A stretch of 64,000 bases of DNA from Paramuribaculum sp. (GTDB taxonomy: Bacteria > Bacteroidota > Bacteroidia > Bacteroidales > Muribaculaceae), in assembly GCA_022511125.1 (NCBI GenBank), contig JAFLSD010000005.1, forward strand, positions 62,001 to 126,000. Direction: 5' to 3'. The stretch's first letter is position 1, and every line of letters begins with the position of its first letter. The notes beneath the pieces are model-generated. The model had not been told where the DNA came from and did no database searches. It saw only the letters and a list, made by a program, of their open reading frames with translations. Both the position numbers and the translations under genes were made by a program. Below are positions 18,825 through 28,493 of this stretch, in pieces.

Positions 18825-20930
18825 CTAATTGTTACCTTCAACGATTTTATTCACCCACTCTAATTCCATTTTATAATAATCAGGAAGCTCCCCGCCATAA
18901 AGTTCATAATCAAAAAAAGCTTTCCAGCGAGGATAATATAATTCTTTTATAATTCCACCCCATTCCCTATGACTGTAATCATGCAGTCCTCCGGCATTTG
19001 CAGCTATACTGTCACCCCAAACGGTGATAAGCATGGCAGCATTCTTTCTAAATAACTTTTGAGATTCTACATTTTCCCCGGCTGCTTGAGTTGCGGCGTC
19101 AATCCATAAATCCACTTTAGTTTCGGGTATAATGTTCAAGAGTTCATCTTGCCTCAGCAATAAATCTAAAAAGCTTTGCGACAAAATCTTCACGCTATCT
19201 ATCTCATCTTTTTCTTTAAGTCTTGCCAAGCTATGAATCAGTTGGTTCGCTTCATCGGCATTAGCTTGCCTGTTAATATCTATATAATCATAAATGAAAT
19301 TTTTATTTGCTGAATATTTGTGATAACTGTATTTAAACAAAGCGGCTGCTTTGGCCGTACTGTCGGGAGAGTAAAACAACTCGGAATGTCCCCATGTTGA
19401 TGCACTCTCAGGCTTCCAAGAAGGTCGGGCGCATATTATAGATTCAACAGTCCCTTCTCCAGGATAATCATTTGGAGCGTTATAAACCGTATTGATTAAA
19501 GCACGCCAAGCATCTAAGATGTTTCGATCCACCTCCTGGCCATAACGTGCGGTCAGATATTTTTCTAACCATAAATCTATATCTGGAGACTCATTCATCC
19601 ATGGCAGTTCAAAAAGCAACTCGTACATTATCGGATTATTTTCTATTCCTTCGGGTGTAGCACCGATTCCTCGCAAAGTTGCACCCCATTCGCTATTCTG
19701 TGCCCTGTGAAGACCTTCTATCAAACTATTAATCCTTCCATGCATTCCTATATTGCCTCCAAAATTTAAAAGCATACAGTATAGCCAATCATGCCCACCA
19801 TATCCTCCTATTTTTTCCCATTTAGGAATTTTTTCGCTATAAAGGTCTAATATAATTAAATCACCCTGCGGTATCGGATCTATCATCGCTTTTATTGGAT
19901 TTCTTTGCCAACTTTGAATCACCCATTTTGCATCAGGATTGGCTCTTTTCATTGCATCGTAAATTTCAGTTCCGACTGTTTCAAGGTTTAGACCTGAAAC
20001 ATCACCTCCTTCATGAAAAGGATCAATCGCATAATAATCAGCCAGCCCATACAATTTTTTCATTTCTCCGTAATATAAATCGGCAATTTGACGAAATACG
20101 GTATCTTCTGGTGAGAGAAAAGAAGGTCTTAAAAATCCACACCATTTGCCTGTATCTTTAACTTTAAAACCTGTCTTTTCCTGAAAGTCTCTCTGTGTCA
20201 TACCTGAATATCCCGGGAGAATAGGAGATATACCAAGTCCTTTCATTCTACTCATTATTTTCTTCTGAAGTGACTCTTGCTGTTCAAACCAATGATTCGG
20301 CAGCGGACCGCCCCATCCCTGAAGATTATTCATTTGCCACCATGCCATATAAGCCGGACCGGGAATAAAATTTGTTATCTCTTCTTCACTATAACCAATT
20401 TTTTTCAATAAATTTTTCCATACCACCTCATTACCGGTTAATAGCAGTGACATATTTATACCATGTAGAGCCATCCAATCTATTTCTTGCATCCATCTGT
20501 TCTCGTCCCAAAAAGGCATTGAGTATGAGAAAGTACAATAATTTAAATAATACCTATCTTTTAAATGGGTCTTTCTATAAACAGGAATAGTCGGAAGATT
20601 AATTTCTGACGGCAATTTTTGCGTAAGATTATTCCAAGATATATGAATCCCGCAAAAATATTTTAGAAAATAATTGAGTCCTACCGATAATGAAGATAGA
20701 TTGTTTCCTTCAATTAAAACTTTATTATTTGAGTCATTTTTTATTTCAAACCAATCTATTAAAGAATCTTCATTATCATTGACCAATTTGAAGTCTATTC
20801 TTCCTCGTGAAGTACCCTCTGTCACCCGTTCGGCAAGATCGTAGATCGCCTTAACATCTGCTTTTATATTTGAATTTAAGGTGGAAACGACAATAAGTGT
20901 TGCGTAAATATATATTTTAATCTTATTCAT
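18825..20930 (-). CDS. GH89 alpha-N-acetylglucosaminidase
   Basis: A secreted 701-residue glycosidase of the NAGLU family, which removes terminal alpha-linked GlcNAc, as found on mucin O-glycans and heparan sulfate. An N-terminal signal segment (about 1-24) precedes an N-terminal domain and a catalytic barrel. By comparison with human NAGLU, the acid/base is the Glu in DPFHEGG and the nucleophile the Glu in GATPEGIENN. GYGGHDWLYCMLLNFGG and the WW-rich AWWQMNNLQGWGGP are also typical. Its ATG overlaps the stop of the folK-like gene (ATGA), so the two are translationally coupled. Suggests growth on host or mucin glycans. Confidence 0.93.
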   Translation of the reverse strand: MNKIKIYIYATLIVVSTLNSNIKADVKAIYDLAERVTEGTSRGRIDFKLVNDNEDSLIDWFEIKNDSNNKVLIEGNNLSSLSVGLNYFLKYFCGIHISWNNLTQKLPSEINLPTIPVYRKTHLKDRYYLNYCTFSYSMPFWDENRWMQEIDWMALHGINMSLLLTGNEVVWKNLLKKIGYSEEEITNFIPGPAYMAWWQMNNLQGWGGPLPNHWFEQQESLQKKIMSRMKGLGISPILPGYSGMTQRDFQEKTGFKVKDTGKWCGFLRPSFLSPEDTVFRQIADLYYGEMKKLYGLADYYAIDPFHEGGDVSGLNLETVGTEIYDAMKRANPDAKWVIQSWQRNPIKAMIDPIPQGDLIILDLYSEKIPKWEKIGGYGGHDWLYCMLLNFGGNIGMHGRINSLIEGLHRAQNSEWGATLRGIGATPEGIENNPIMYELLFELPWMNESPDIDLWLEKYLTARYGQEVDRNILDAWRALINTVYNAPNDYPGEGTVESIICARPSWKPESASTWGHSELFYSPDSTAKAAALFKYSYHKYSANKNFIYDYIDINRQANADEANQLIHSLARLKEKDEIDSVKILSQSFLDLLLRQDELLNIIPETKVDLWIDAATQAAGENVESQKLFRKNAAMLITVWGDSIAANAGGLHDYSHREWGGIIKELYYPRWKAFFDYELYGGELPDYYKMELEWVNKIVEGNN

Positions 20931-21325
20931 AGCATCTTTTTTAACATATTAACTTGATCATATCCTATTTTAAAAAAATCCTGATGAAAATCAAAATCTC
21001 TCATTATCTTATTATTATAAACTACAATATCTATATCCACTTCAACCTGTCCCTTCATTTTACTTTCAGCAGTTCTACCCTCCTCTTTCTCTAAATTCTT
21101 GAATATAATATTCAGTTCATCATATTTAAGATTCGTTTCCATTGAAGCTACGCAATTATAGTAATACTTATCGGGATTATTTATCTCTTGCGTCCTATAT
21201 ATTGAAGAATAATGTAACTCATCTGAACATTGATATAGCTTATTCAATACTCGGCTAATACGGATTTTACCATCTTCGAAATTACTTCCAAGTGAAAGCC
21301 AGACCACATTATTAATTTCCGCCAT
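20927..21325 (-). CDS. Shortened HPPK (FolK)-like protein
   Basis: FolK pyrophosphorylates 6-hydroxymethyl-dihydropterin in folate synthesis. This 132-residue protein has the N-terminal family pattern (WLSLGSN, then SSIYRT, NCVASMET, LEKEEGR) and the paired metal-binding aspartates in VDIDIVVY. It is about 25 residues shorter than typical FolK. The Arg of the G-P-R-T-x-D-x-D segment is missing (GQVEVDIDI), and the PHxxxxxR motif near the C-terminus is replaced by FDFHQDFFK. It could be a divergent active enzyme or a paralogue with altered function. It overlaps the glycosidase gene by four bases and follows a metallophosphoesterase gene by 48 bases. Confidence 0.7.
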   Translation of the reverse strand: MAEINNVVWLSLGSNFEDGKIRISRVLNKLYQCSDELHYSSIYRTQEINNPDKYYYNCVASMETNLKYDELNIIFKNLEKEEGRTAESKMKGQVEVDIDIVVYNNKIMRDFDFHQDFFKIGYDQVNMLKKML

Positions 21326-21373
21326 AATTCAATCGTCTTTTATTTGTTTACACTAACGATTAAACAAATTACA

Positions 21374-22564
21374 CTAATTCACTGTATGTAAGGTGAATAA
21401 TGTCAACTCTGGGGTTGCGCCAATCCTCATAGGAATTCCTACGGTTCCGAGGCCTATATTTACATATAATTTCTTTCTATTGGCTTGATCTGCATACATT
21501 CCTCCCCACGTCGGATATCTCCATTCTGCAGGAGAAAAACCTAAAAATGCAATTTGCATTGCATGTGTATGACCGCTTAAAGTCAGCGCTATATTGATTG
21601 TATCGGATTTGGAAATATCATCTACCCAATGTGCTGGATTGTGAGATAAAAGTATTTTCGTTTGAGAATCCGATAAATTTAGATAAGCCTTTTCCAGTGA
21701 TCCGTATTTTGGGAAAGGAGGGTCTCCGATATTTTCCACACCTATTATCGCTATCGAATCATTACCTTTTTTTATCCATTCATGACTGTTTAATAACAAT
21801 TTCCATCCCATCATGTCATTAAACTTATATAGGGAATCCATATTGGCTGCTTTTGCGGCTTCATCAGGCCAGACAGAATAGTCTCCGTAGTCATGATTGC
21901 CCAAAATCGAATAGACACCATATTTTGCATGCAACTGGGATAAGACCTTAATAAAAGGAATTAATTCTGATGTTCTTCGGTTAACAATATCACCCGTGAA
22001 TACAATCAGATCCGGCTTGATAGAATTAATTTCATCGACTACTTGTTGCACGAAAATCGTGTCATTACCATAGGTTCCCACGTGAAAATCTGAGAATTGA
22101 AGAATCGTAAAACCGTTAAATTCATCAGGCAAATTTTCTATCTCAACATTGACGGTCTTTACATCTATAGAGAATCTGTTAATTAATGCTCCCCACCACA
22201 TTAATAAGAAAACTACAACTGAGATAATTCCCCCGATGATGCTGACTATTTTTATTCTCTTATGATGCGCCAATTCAGGTATTAATGAGATAAGATCAAA
22301 AATTATAAAAATATATTTGGGGATGTAAATAGAAAAATAAGCGAACAACATCCACATTATCGCTCGCAATTCTGAGTCATCGCCACTTCTACGAGGCAAA
22401 CAGATTGTTACTATTATGAATAGATAGAGACAGACCGAGCTATATAACTGAATGTTTTTCAGAGCTGTACCTTTTGTCCTGCTTTTCGCTATTCGATACA
22501 GATAGAAGTCTGTTAATATGTTTAATATCAACATTCCCACCATTAGCAGCCATGGTAACCTCAT
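21374..22564 (-). CDS. Membrane-anchored metallophosphoesterase (YkuE-like)
   Basis: A 396-residue protein with four N-terminal hydrophobic segments (about 3-20, 40-58, 68-92, 105-127) followed by a calcineurin-like phosphoesterase domain (about 150-390). All metal motifs are present: SDFHVG, FTGDIVN, GNHDYG, LSHNP and SGHTHAMQ. This arrangement is the common bacterial membrane type, usually facing outside and acting on phospholipid-linked or extracellular phosphoesters. Start is the ATG before RLPWLLMVG. It sits between the acyltransferase and the folK-like gene in a four-gene minus-strand unit, which may point to a lipid substrate. Confidence 0.88.
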   Translation of the reverse strand: MRLPWLLMVGMLILNILTDFYLYRIAKSRTKGTALKNIQLYSSVCLYLFIIVTICLPRRSGDDSELRAIMWMLFAYFSIYIPKYIFIIFDLISLIPELAHHKRIKIVSIIGGIISVVVFLLMWWGALINRFSIDVKTVNVEIENLPDEFNGFTILQFSDFHVGTYGNDTIFVQQVVDEINSIKPDLIVFTGDIVNRRTSELIPFIKVLSQLHAKYGVYSILGNHDYGDYSVWPDEAAKAANMDSLYKFNDMMGWKLLLNSHEWIKKGNDSIAIIGVENIGDPPFPKYGSLEKAYLNLSDSQTKILLSHNPAHWVDDISKSDTINIALTLSGHTHAMQIAFLGFSPAEWRYPTWGGMYADQANRKKLYVNIGLGTVGIPMRIGATPELTLFTLHTVN

Positions 22565-22582
22565 ATTTTTACGATACTTGCC

Positions 22583-23752
22583 TTAATTACAGAGTCCTTT
22601 TGCGTTGAGCTTATTCTTCAAAGGATTTGCATACATCTTTAACATCATTTCCCGCATAAACTTTCTGTCAAGTGATGACATGTCATCAAGATTTACCTTA
22701 TCTAATTGACCATTTAAATAATCATTAAATCCTTTTACTTGACTTTCGGTATATTCATTTGCATATTCCTTACGATTTCTCAATAAATCGTATGCAATAT
22801 AATTTATAGGATATATTTTATAGCCGGAATGTATGGAGCAATCAATAATCGAACAAATTCTTTTCACCACCTCGGTTCTGTCATCATCATTCAACAATGG
22901 CTTTATTTTTGAATTTATACATTCGCCAACCTGGAAATGAATATGCCCTTTAAACTGTAATAACCCGGTCTCCATGCTAAGGAGATCGTCATGTTGGGAT
23001 TTTTTGAACTGTGGATCGATCCTTTTTAATAGAAACTCTCTTGCTTTTAAATAATCATTAGGATCATACTCATATGATATGGAAACTGGCACAAGATTGA
23101 TCTCTTCTATATTCGCAGCCACATTGCCATTGCCATTTAACGCCAACATCTTCACTAAACTTTCCTGTGTAAGATCGTTCGAATCCTTTGCCCTCCCCTC
23201 TCTTTGGGCTATCCATACGCTTTCCTTCTGTTTATTGACTGCAAAATGTATATAAGCAGACAGTTCCTTTGCAGCTTCAAGAGCTTTCGTTAATCGGAGA
23301 TTTCTCTTTACAACGAAACTCTTATTAAGTTTAACAAGATCCGTTATCCATTCATAAATAAGCAGGTTATCTCCGATAGCAACCTGAGAAGTCGGCCTTT
23401 GGGTTCTTAAGAAACAAAGATTTAGAAAAGAAGCGTCGAGAACGATATCACGATGATTGGTGATAAAAGTATAAGCTACTTTTGGACTTATGTTATCTAA
23501 ACCGTCTACAGATATGCCTGCAGTTGTTTTTTGAGCCAACATTTCTAAGAATGGCCACATTATCTGTTTCTGAAGCGTTTCCTTATCTTGGATCTGCTGT
23601 AACTTTGATATAAATTCTGCATAATTGACATCAGGCATAACATATTTGACCGCATGCTCGAATCCCGGTTCTTTTACCAACTGCGACATTTTCTCGCCAA
23701 ACTGAGCGTCGTCAAATGGAGCTATGTCAGAAAAATCTATATTTTCACTCAT
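22583..23752 (-). CDS. PlsC-like acyltransferase family protein
   Basis: A 389-residue cytosolic or peripheral protein of the glycerol-phosphate acyltransferase superfamily. The catalytic block is FITNHRDIVLDASFL at about residues 136-150, in the place of the usual HX4D motif; the substrate-binding EGR motif is WIAQREGRAKD at about residues 200-210, followed by DLTQESLVKML. There is no membrane helix. This form is widespread in Bacteroidota beside the ordinary PlsC and its substrate is not established. It is the first gene of the minus-strand unit leading to the phosphoesterase, folK-like and GH89 genes. A -7 box lies at 23788-23795. Confidence 0.78.
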   Translation of the reverse strand: MSENIDFSDIAPFDDAQFGEKMSQLVKEPGFEHAVKYVMPDVNYAEFISKLQQIQDKETLQKQIMWPFLEMLAQKTTAGISVDGLDNISPKVAYTFITNHRDIVLDASFLNLCFLRTQRPTSQVAIGDNLLIYEWITDLVKLNKSFVVKRNLRLTKALEAAKELSAYIHFAVNKQKESVWIAQREGRAKDSNDLTQESLVKMLALNGNGNVAANIEEINLVPVSISYEYDPNDYLKAREFLLKRIDPQFKKSQHDDLLSMETGLLQFKGHIHFQVGECINSKIKPLLNDDDRTEVVKRICSIIDCSIHSGYKIYPINYIAYDLLRNRKEYANEYTESQVKGFNDYLNGQLDKVNLDDMSSLDRKFMREMMLKMYANPLKNKLNAKGLCN

Positions 23753-23787
23753 CTTGAGTTCTTTTATACAACCGTTTTAATTATTTA

Positions 23788-23795
23788 CAAAATTA
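23788..23795 (-). promoter_or_regulatory. -7 box for the acyltransferase operon
   Basis: The complement reads TAATTTTG, 35 bases before the ATG. No good -33 box at the standard distance. Confidence 0.45.
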
Positions 23796-23888
23796 ATAAT
23801 TTTACAGAAAAGAAAAGCCGCAACTTCAAAAATTGTCATATCATTGTGTAAAATTGACCGCCATACAGCATTTTCTAAAGATTATATG

Positions 23889-23896
23889 TACATTTG
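23889..23896 (+). promoter_or_regulatory. -7 box for yccF
   Basis: TACATTTG, 24 bases before the ATG at 23921. It overlaps an in-frame TTG at 23894, which argues against that codon as the start. Confidence 0.45.
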
Positions 23897-23920
23897 CATA
23901 TACTTATAAAACCTATTAAT

Positions 23921-24289
23921 ATGAAAATATTTTTAAATATCATTTGGGTGCTATTCGGCGGCTTTATGATCGCTTTAGAATATTTGATTTCCAGTCTGTT
24001 GATGATGATTACCATCATCGGAATACCGTTTGGATTACAAACGTTTAAATTAGCCGCTTTAGCTCTGTGGCCGTTCGGATCACAAATAGTCGACAATGGC
24101 TGGCCTTCTGGATGCCTGGCGGGAATTATGAATGTCATTTGGTGGTTTCTAGGTGGCTTTGCCATTGCATTGTCCCATCTTGCATGGGGAATATTTTTCT
24201 CTATCACCATAATAGGCTTACCATTTGGAATGCAACATTTCAAATTGATGCGATTAGCTCTCTTCCCATTTGGAAATAAAGTTGAATAA
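23921..24289 (+). CDS. YccF domain membrane protein
   Basis: A 122-residue inner-membrane protein made of two copies of the YccF domain. Both repeats show the same pattern: an (I)IW-FGG-AL opening (residues about 5-17 and 69-83), a helix, the turn TIIGIPFG or TIIGLPFG, then F-K-L--LAL-PFG (ending at about 56 and 119). ATG 23921 is chosen because the upstream in-frame TTG overlaps the promoter box. The family is common in bacteria but has no proven function; genetic hints elsewhere tie it to membrane or transport physiology. Confidence 0.87.
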   Translation: MKIFLNIIWVLFGGFMIALEYLISSLLMMITIIGIPFGLQTFKLAALALWPFGSQIVDNGWPSGCLAGIMNVIWWFLGGFAIALSHLAWGIFFSITIIGLPFGMQHFKLMRLALFPFGNKVE

Positions 24290-24293
24290 TGAA

Positions 24294-24325
24294 ATTGCTG
24301 AAATTTCTTATTTTTTGTATTTTTG
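24294..24325 (+). promoter_or_regulatory. Promoter of the glucokinase-fmt operon
   Basis: ATTG at 24294-24297, a 20-base spacer and TATTTTTG at 24318-24325. It starts right after the yccF stop, so the two genes have separate promoters. Leader about 25 bases. Confidence 0.68.
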
Positions 24326-24355
24326 TAAACCTTAAATCATTTAAAAATAATTGAT

Positions 24356-25462
24356 ATGTATAGCCAAGATAATAGAATAGTGATAACTCTCGATGCCGGA
24401 GGAACAAACCTCGTATTCGGAGCTATGCAGAGTAATAAATTTATAGTCGATCCCATAACTTTACCCTCTAATGCCCAAGATCTTGACCTGTGTCTTGCTA
24501 CTATGGTCAAAGGATTCAAAGCTATTATTGCAAAATTACAGGATAAACCGGTCGCAATAAGTTTCGCTTTCCCGGGACCGGCTGATTATCCTAACGGAAT
24601 AATCGGAGGATATCTGCCTAATTTCCCATCTTTCCGAGACGGTGTTGCGTTAGGGCCTTTCCTGGAGGAGACATTTGGCATTCCAGTTTACATCAATAAT
24701 GACGGCGACCTTTTTGCTTTCGGTGAAGCTTTAGGTGGAGCTTTACCTGAGATCAATGAACGTTTGAAGAAAGATGGCAGCTCTAAAAGATTTCATAATC
24801 TTTTAGGTTATACTTTCGGAACTGGTTTTGGCATGGGTATGGTTATTGATCATAAACTTAACCGCGGTGATAATTCTTGTGTCGAAACGTTTTGTCTGAG
24901 ACATAAAAAATATCCAGATGTATATGTAGAAGAAGGTGTCGCCATCCGTGCTATAAAAAGAGTCTATAGGGAACTCTCGGGAATTGATGACCCGTCTTTA
25001 ACTCCAAAAGACATTTGTGATATCGCTGAAGGAGTAAAAGATGGTGATGCAAATGCCGCGCGAAAAGCGTTTGAAGAATTCGGAGAAATAGCGGGTGATG
25101 CTATGGCCACAGCTGTAACGCTCACAGATGGGCTTATAGTTATTGGCGGAGGTCTGACGGGAGCTAAAAAATATTTCATGCCGGCTCTTCTTAAAGAGTT
25201 ACGCGGAGAACTTCACTCTTTAAGCGGCGAAACGCTTTCCAGAGTTCAAATGAAGGTATTCGATCTCGATAATCCGGGAGAGTTTGAGGAATTTGCACAA
25301 GGCAACTCGCGTCCTCTCAAAGTATATGGTTCGGAAAAAACGGTAACTTATGATCCGATGAAGCGTATTGGCGTTACAATTTCCAAGATTGGTGCAAGTC
25401 AAGCCATTTCTACAGGTGCTTATGCATTCGCTCTATCGCAGCTTGATGCTGGAAAAGATTGA
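24356..25462 (+). CDS. ROK-family glucokinase
   Basis: A 368-residue sugar kinase of the ROK family, expected to phosphorylate glucose or a related hexose. It has the phosphate loop LDAGGTNLVFGAM at the N-terminus, the catalytic Asp region INNDGDLFAFGEALGG (about residue 119), the TFGTGFGMG turn and the C-terminal IVIGGGLTGAKKY. The zinc-binding CxCGxxGCxE motif of most ROK kinases is absent; the corresponding stretch reads NSCVETFCLRHKK. An insertion near residues 285-325 makes it longer than usual (about 300). The fmt gene follows after 14 bases, and the pair shares the promoter at 24294-24325. Confidence 0.85.
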   Translation: MYSQDNRIVITLDAGGTNLVFGAMQSNKFIVDPITLPSNAQDLDLCLATMVKGFKAIIAKLQDKPVAISFAFPGPADYPNGIIGGYLPNFPSFRDGVALGPFLEETFGIPVYINNDGDLFAFGEALGGALPEINERLKKDGSSKRFHNLLGYTFGTGFGMGMVIDHKLNRGDNSCVETFCLRHKKYPDVYVEEGVAIRAIKRVYRELSGIDDPSLTPKDICDIAEGVKDGDANAARKAFEEFGEIAGDAMATAVTLTDGLIVIGGGLTGAKKYFMPALLKELRGELHSLSGETLSRVQMKVFDLDNPGEFEEFAQGNSRPLKVYGSEKTVTYDPMKRIGVTISKIGASQAISTGAYAFALSQLDAGKD

Positions 25463-25476
25463 TAATTTAAGTAAGA

Positions 25477-26433
25477 ATGCCACGGAATCTTAGAATCGTT
25501 TTTTTTGGAACTCCGGACTTTGCGGTAGAGAGTCTACGTTCTCTCGTTGAGCAAAGAGTCGACATCGCAGGAGTTGTCACTATGCCTGATAAGCCTGCCG
25601 GTAGGGGGCATAAACTTTTCCAATCACCTGTAAAGGAATTCGCACTTCAAAAGGGATTGAAATTATTCCAACCTCAAAACCTCAAAGACCCCGGATTTAT
25701 AGAAGATTTAAGCAGTCTTAAGGCCGATCTATTTATAGTCATTGCTTTCAGAATGCTGCCTGAAGTAGTTTGGAAAATGCCACCGCTTGGCACTTTTAAC
25801 CTCCATGCTTCTCTTTTGCCAAAATATCGAGGAGCAGCGCCTATAAATTGGGCTATAATTAATGGAGAAGAAGAAACGGGAGTTTCCACCTTTTTCCTTA
25901 AACATGAGATAGACACCGGCGACATAATTGATCAGAAGAGAATCAAAATACTTCCTGAAGATAATGCCGGAACAATTCATGACAAATTGATGTCGCTAGG
26001 AGCGCAACTTACTGTTGATACGGTTAAACGTTTGGAAGAAGGGGCGGTTATAGCCAGACCTCAACACGACTACAATACGAATGGTGCTCCATCGTTGGCA
26101 CCTAAGATATTTAAAGATACTTGCAGGATTAATTGGAATCAGTCAGCGTTACAGATTCACAATCTTGTTAGAGGTCTATCACCTTATCCGGGAGCTTGGA
26201 CTGAAATTATGTTCGAAGATCAATCGGTTGTGAACTGTAAAATTTTAGAAACAGAAATTTCATCGACAAAATCCGAAAAACCGGGAACGGTGTACATCAA
26301 AGATGACAATTTGTATATTGATTGTGAAGATATAAGTATCAAAATATTAGTACTTAAACCTGATGGCAAAAAACGTCTTAACGCTGGAGATTATCTTCGA
26401 GGATTAAGAATCAGACCGATTAAAGCGATCTAA
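25477..26433 (+). CDS. fmt: Methionyl-tRNA formyltransferase
   Basis: Fmt formylates initiator Met-tRNA using 10-formyl-tetrahydrofolate. The 318-residue protein has the normal length and both domains: the N-terminal Rossmann-type domain with the catalytic Asn and His in FNLHASLLPKYRGAAP and the Asp in EIDTGDII, and the C-terminal OB-like tRNA-binding domain after about residue 205. FFGTPDFAV at the N-terminus is the family hallmark. It is unusual only in its neighbours: fmt often pairs with def, whereas here it follows a glucokinase. Its 3' end overlaps the convergent M3 peptidase gene by four bases. Confidence 0.97.
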   Translation: MPRNLRIVFFGTPDFAVESLRSLVEQRVDIAGVVTMPDKPAGRGHKLFQSPVKEFALQKGLKLFQPQNLKDPGFIEDLSSLKADLFIVIAFRMLPEVVWKMPPLGTFNLHASLLPKYRGAAPINWAIINGEEETGVSTFFLKHEIDTGDIIDQKRIKILPEDNAGTIHDKLMSLGAQLTVDTVKRLEEGAVIARPQHDYNTNGAPSLAPKIFKDTCRINWNQSALQIHNLVRGLSPYPGAWTEIMFEDQSVVNCKILETEISSTKSEKPGTVYIKDDNLYIDCEDISIKILVLKPDGKKRLNAGDYLRGLRIRPIKAI

Positions 26434-28481
26434 CTGTCCAAGCCATCTCTAATCAACATAGCTGCTATATCTGGTTGCCGACCTCTGAAATTCTTATACA
26501 ATACGTCGGGCTCTTCCGTACCACCTCGTTCAAGAATTTCTTTTCTGAAACTCTGTGAAGTCTTCTTATTAAAGATTCCTTCTTCTTTAAAACGGGAAAA
26601 CGCATCGGCATCAAGTACTTCCGACCATTTATAGCTGTAATAGCCCGCTGCATAACCTCCCGAAAAAATATGGTTGAACTGGGTTGAAACTGACGTATGG
26701 GGTTCTGGAGAAAAGGGCGATATGTTTTTTAAAAATTCTGATTCAAAGTCTAAAGCATTTTTTTCTATAGGGTCGGTCTGTGAATGCCATGCCATATCAA
26801 GCAATCCGAATTGAAGTTGTCTAAGGCAAGCGTAACCTACACCGTTGCGGTTGGATAAAATTATTTTATCTATCTGTTCATCCGAGAGTTTCTCTCCGGT
26901 TTCAAAATGCCTTCCGATTATTTTAAGAAATTCTTTCTCCAATAAAAAATTCTCGTTGAATTGAGAAGGAAGTTCAACAAAATCTCGTTCCACATTTGTA
27001 CCTGACAATGAGGCATATTTTGCTTGTGCTAACAGACCATGTAAAGCATGTCCGAATTCATGCAACAAAGTTCTCACTTCCGAAGGAGACAAAAGTGATG
27101 GCTTAGATTCTGTTGGTTTAGTAATATTGGCAACGATAGAAACTAATGGTCGTATATTTTCATTGCCTCTAATTTCCTGCTCACGGAAATTAGTCATCCA
27201 AGCACCGCTTCGCTTGTTTGGTCTCGGAAAGAAATCCATATATAATAGTCCCAAAAAACTCCCGTCGATATCATCTACGCGATAAACCTTTACGTCGTTT
27301 TCATAAATCTCGACACTTTTATCTATTATCGTAAATGACAACCCATAAAGTTCTTTTGCAAGAAAAAACAGACCCTCGATCACTCTTTCCAAAGGGAAAA
27401 ATGGCCTTAATTCTTCTTCATCAAATCTATATCGATTGTTAATCAACAGATTATTATAATAGCTATAATCCCATGGTTTTAATTCATCCGCAAAACCATC
27501 CGTTTCTAATGCGAAATTTTTGAGTTCTATTAACTCCTCATTCCATTTTGGTCTGTAGGCCTCCTCTATCTTGTTTAAAAGATCTATAACGTTCTCTTTA
27601 TTTTTTGCCATCGTTCTTTCAAGACTAAAATCAGCATACGACTGATAACCCAGGAGTTGAGCTTTTTTCAATCTCAAATTCGCAATCTTTCTTACAACTT
27701 CAAGATTAGAGAATTCACCTGTTGTATTCCTTTCATTATAAATCCTCCAGATCTTTTCTCTTAGTTTGCGAGATCTTGCATATTTTAGAATTGCGATATA
27801 ATTAGGTTGTTCAAGAGTTATAAGATATTTATCAGAACAGTCTTTACTTTTTGCTTTTTTCTCGAATTCAGAAATCACTCTCTCGGGAATACCTGTTAAT
27901 TCATCAATAGAAGCCGGTATTTCAATTGTCTGCAATTCCTTAAGTACATTCTGTCCGAATAGTGTAGTAAGTTTAGAAATTTCGGCGTTTATATCCCGTA
28001 AACTTTCCTTAGCATCTGACGATAAAAGAGCGCCGTTTCTTCTAAAAGCATCATATTTTTTCTGCAATAAAGTTTTATCTTCCGTTGAAAAACTTTTGAA
28101 GGCATTCTGCCGCGCTGATTCATATACACTCTTGGTTCTATCCCATAATTTCTCGTTCAGCAAGATGGAAGTTGAAAAGTCACTTATTATCGGCGACAAT
28201 TCTGAGGATAATGACATCATATAATCATCAGAGGCAGCCGATAGCAGCGGGTAAAATACATTCAGGACTCGTTCCAGATTTTCACCGGATCTTTCAAGTG
28301 CTACAATAGTATTCTCAAAAGTTGGAGGTTCAATATTATTACTGATTTCTTGTATCTCGTTTTTAGCATCTTTGATACCTGAAAGAATAGCATCTTTATA
28401 GAAAGTTTCTTTTATTTCTGAGAAGGGTATTGAACCATAGAGAGTCGCAAATTTCTCTTTGAAGATATTTTGAGGTTTCAT
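26430..28481 (-). CDS. M3 family metallopeptidase (oligopeptidase A / Dcp type)
   Basis: A 683-residue zinc peptidase of the thimet oligopeptidase family, with the metal site HEFGH at residues 474-478 (LLHEFGHALHG), and the downstream Glu in the segment ERDFVELPSQFNENFL as third ligand. No signal peptide is present, so it probably acts in the cytoplasm on oligopeptides, as OpdA does. It may instead be a dipeptidyl carboxypeptidase (Dcp); the two are hard to separate by eye. The gene starts 12 bases after a large TPR-protein gene and shares its promoter. The tail overlaps fmt on the other strand. Confidence 0.9.
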   Translation of the reverse strand: MKPQNIFKEKFATLYGSIPFSEIKETFYKDAILSGIKDAKNEIQEISNNIEPPTFENTIVALERSGENLERVLNVFYPLLSAASDDYMMSLSSELSPIISDFSTSILLNEKLWDRTKSVYESARQNAFKSFSTEDKTLLQKKYDAFRRNGALLSSDAKESLRDINAEISKLTTLFGQNVLKELQTIEIPASIDELTGIPERVISEFEKKAKSKDCSDKYLITLEQPNYIAILKYARSRKLREKIWRIYNERNTTGEFSNLEVVRKIANLRLKKAQLLGYQSYADFSLERTMAKNKENVIDLLNKIEEAYRPKWNEELIELKNFALETDGFADELKPWDYSYYNNLLINNRYRFDEEELRPFFPLERVIEGLFFLAKELYGLSFTIIDKSVEIYENDVKVYRVDDIDGSFLGLLYMDFFPRPNKRSGAWMTNFREQEIRGNENIRPLVSIVANITKPTESKPSLLSPSEVRTLLHEFGHALHGLLAQAKYASLSGTNVERDFVELPSQFNENFLLEKEFLKIIGRHFETGEKLSDEQIDKIILSNRNGVGYACLRQLQFGLLDMAWHSQTDPIEKNALDFESEFLKNISPFSPEPHTSVSTQFNHIFSGGYAAGYYSYKWSEVLDADAFSRFKEEGIFNKKTSQSFRKEILERGGTEEPDVLYKNFRGRQPDIAAMLIRDGLDS

Positions 28482-28493
28482 GATTGTTTTGCT

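Noticed and set aside
23875-24243. Minus-strand frame opposite yccF
   Set aside because: Opposite a gene with clear duplicated YccF motifs; no start signals of its own.
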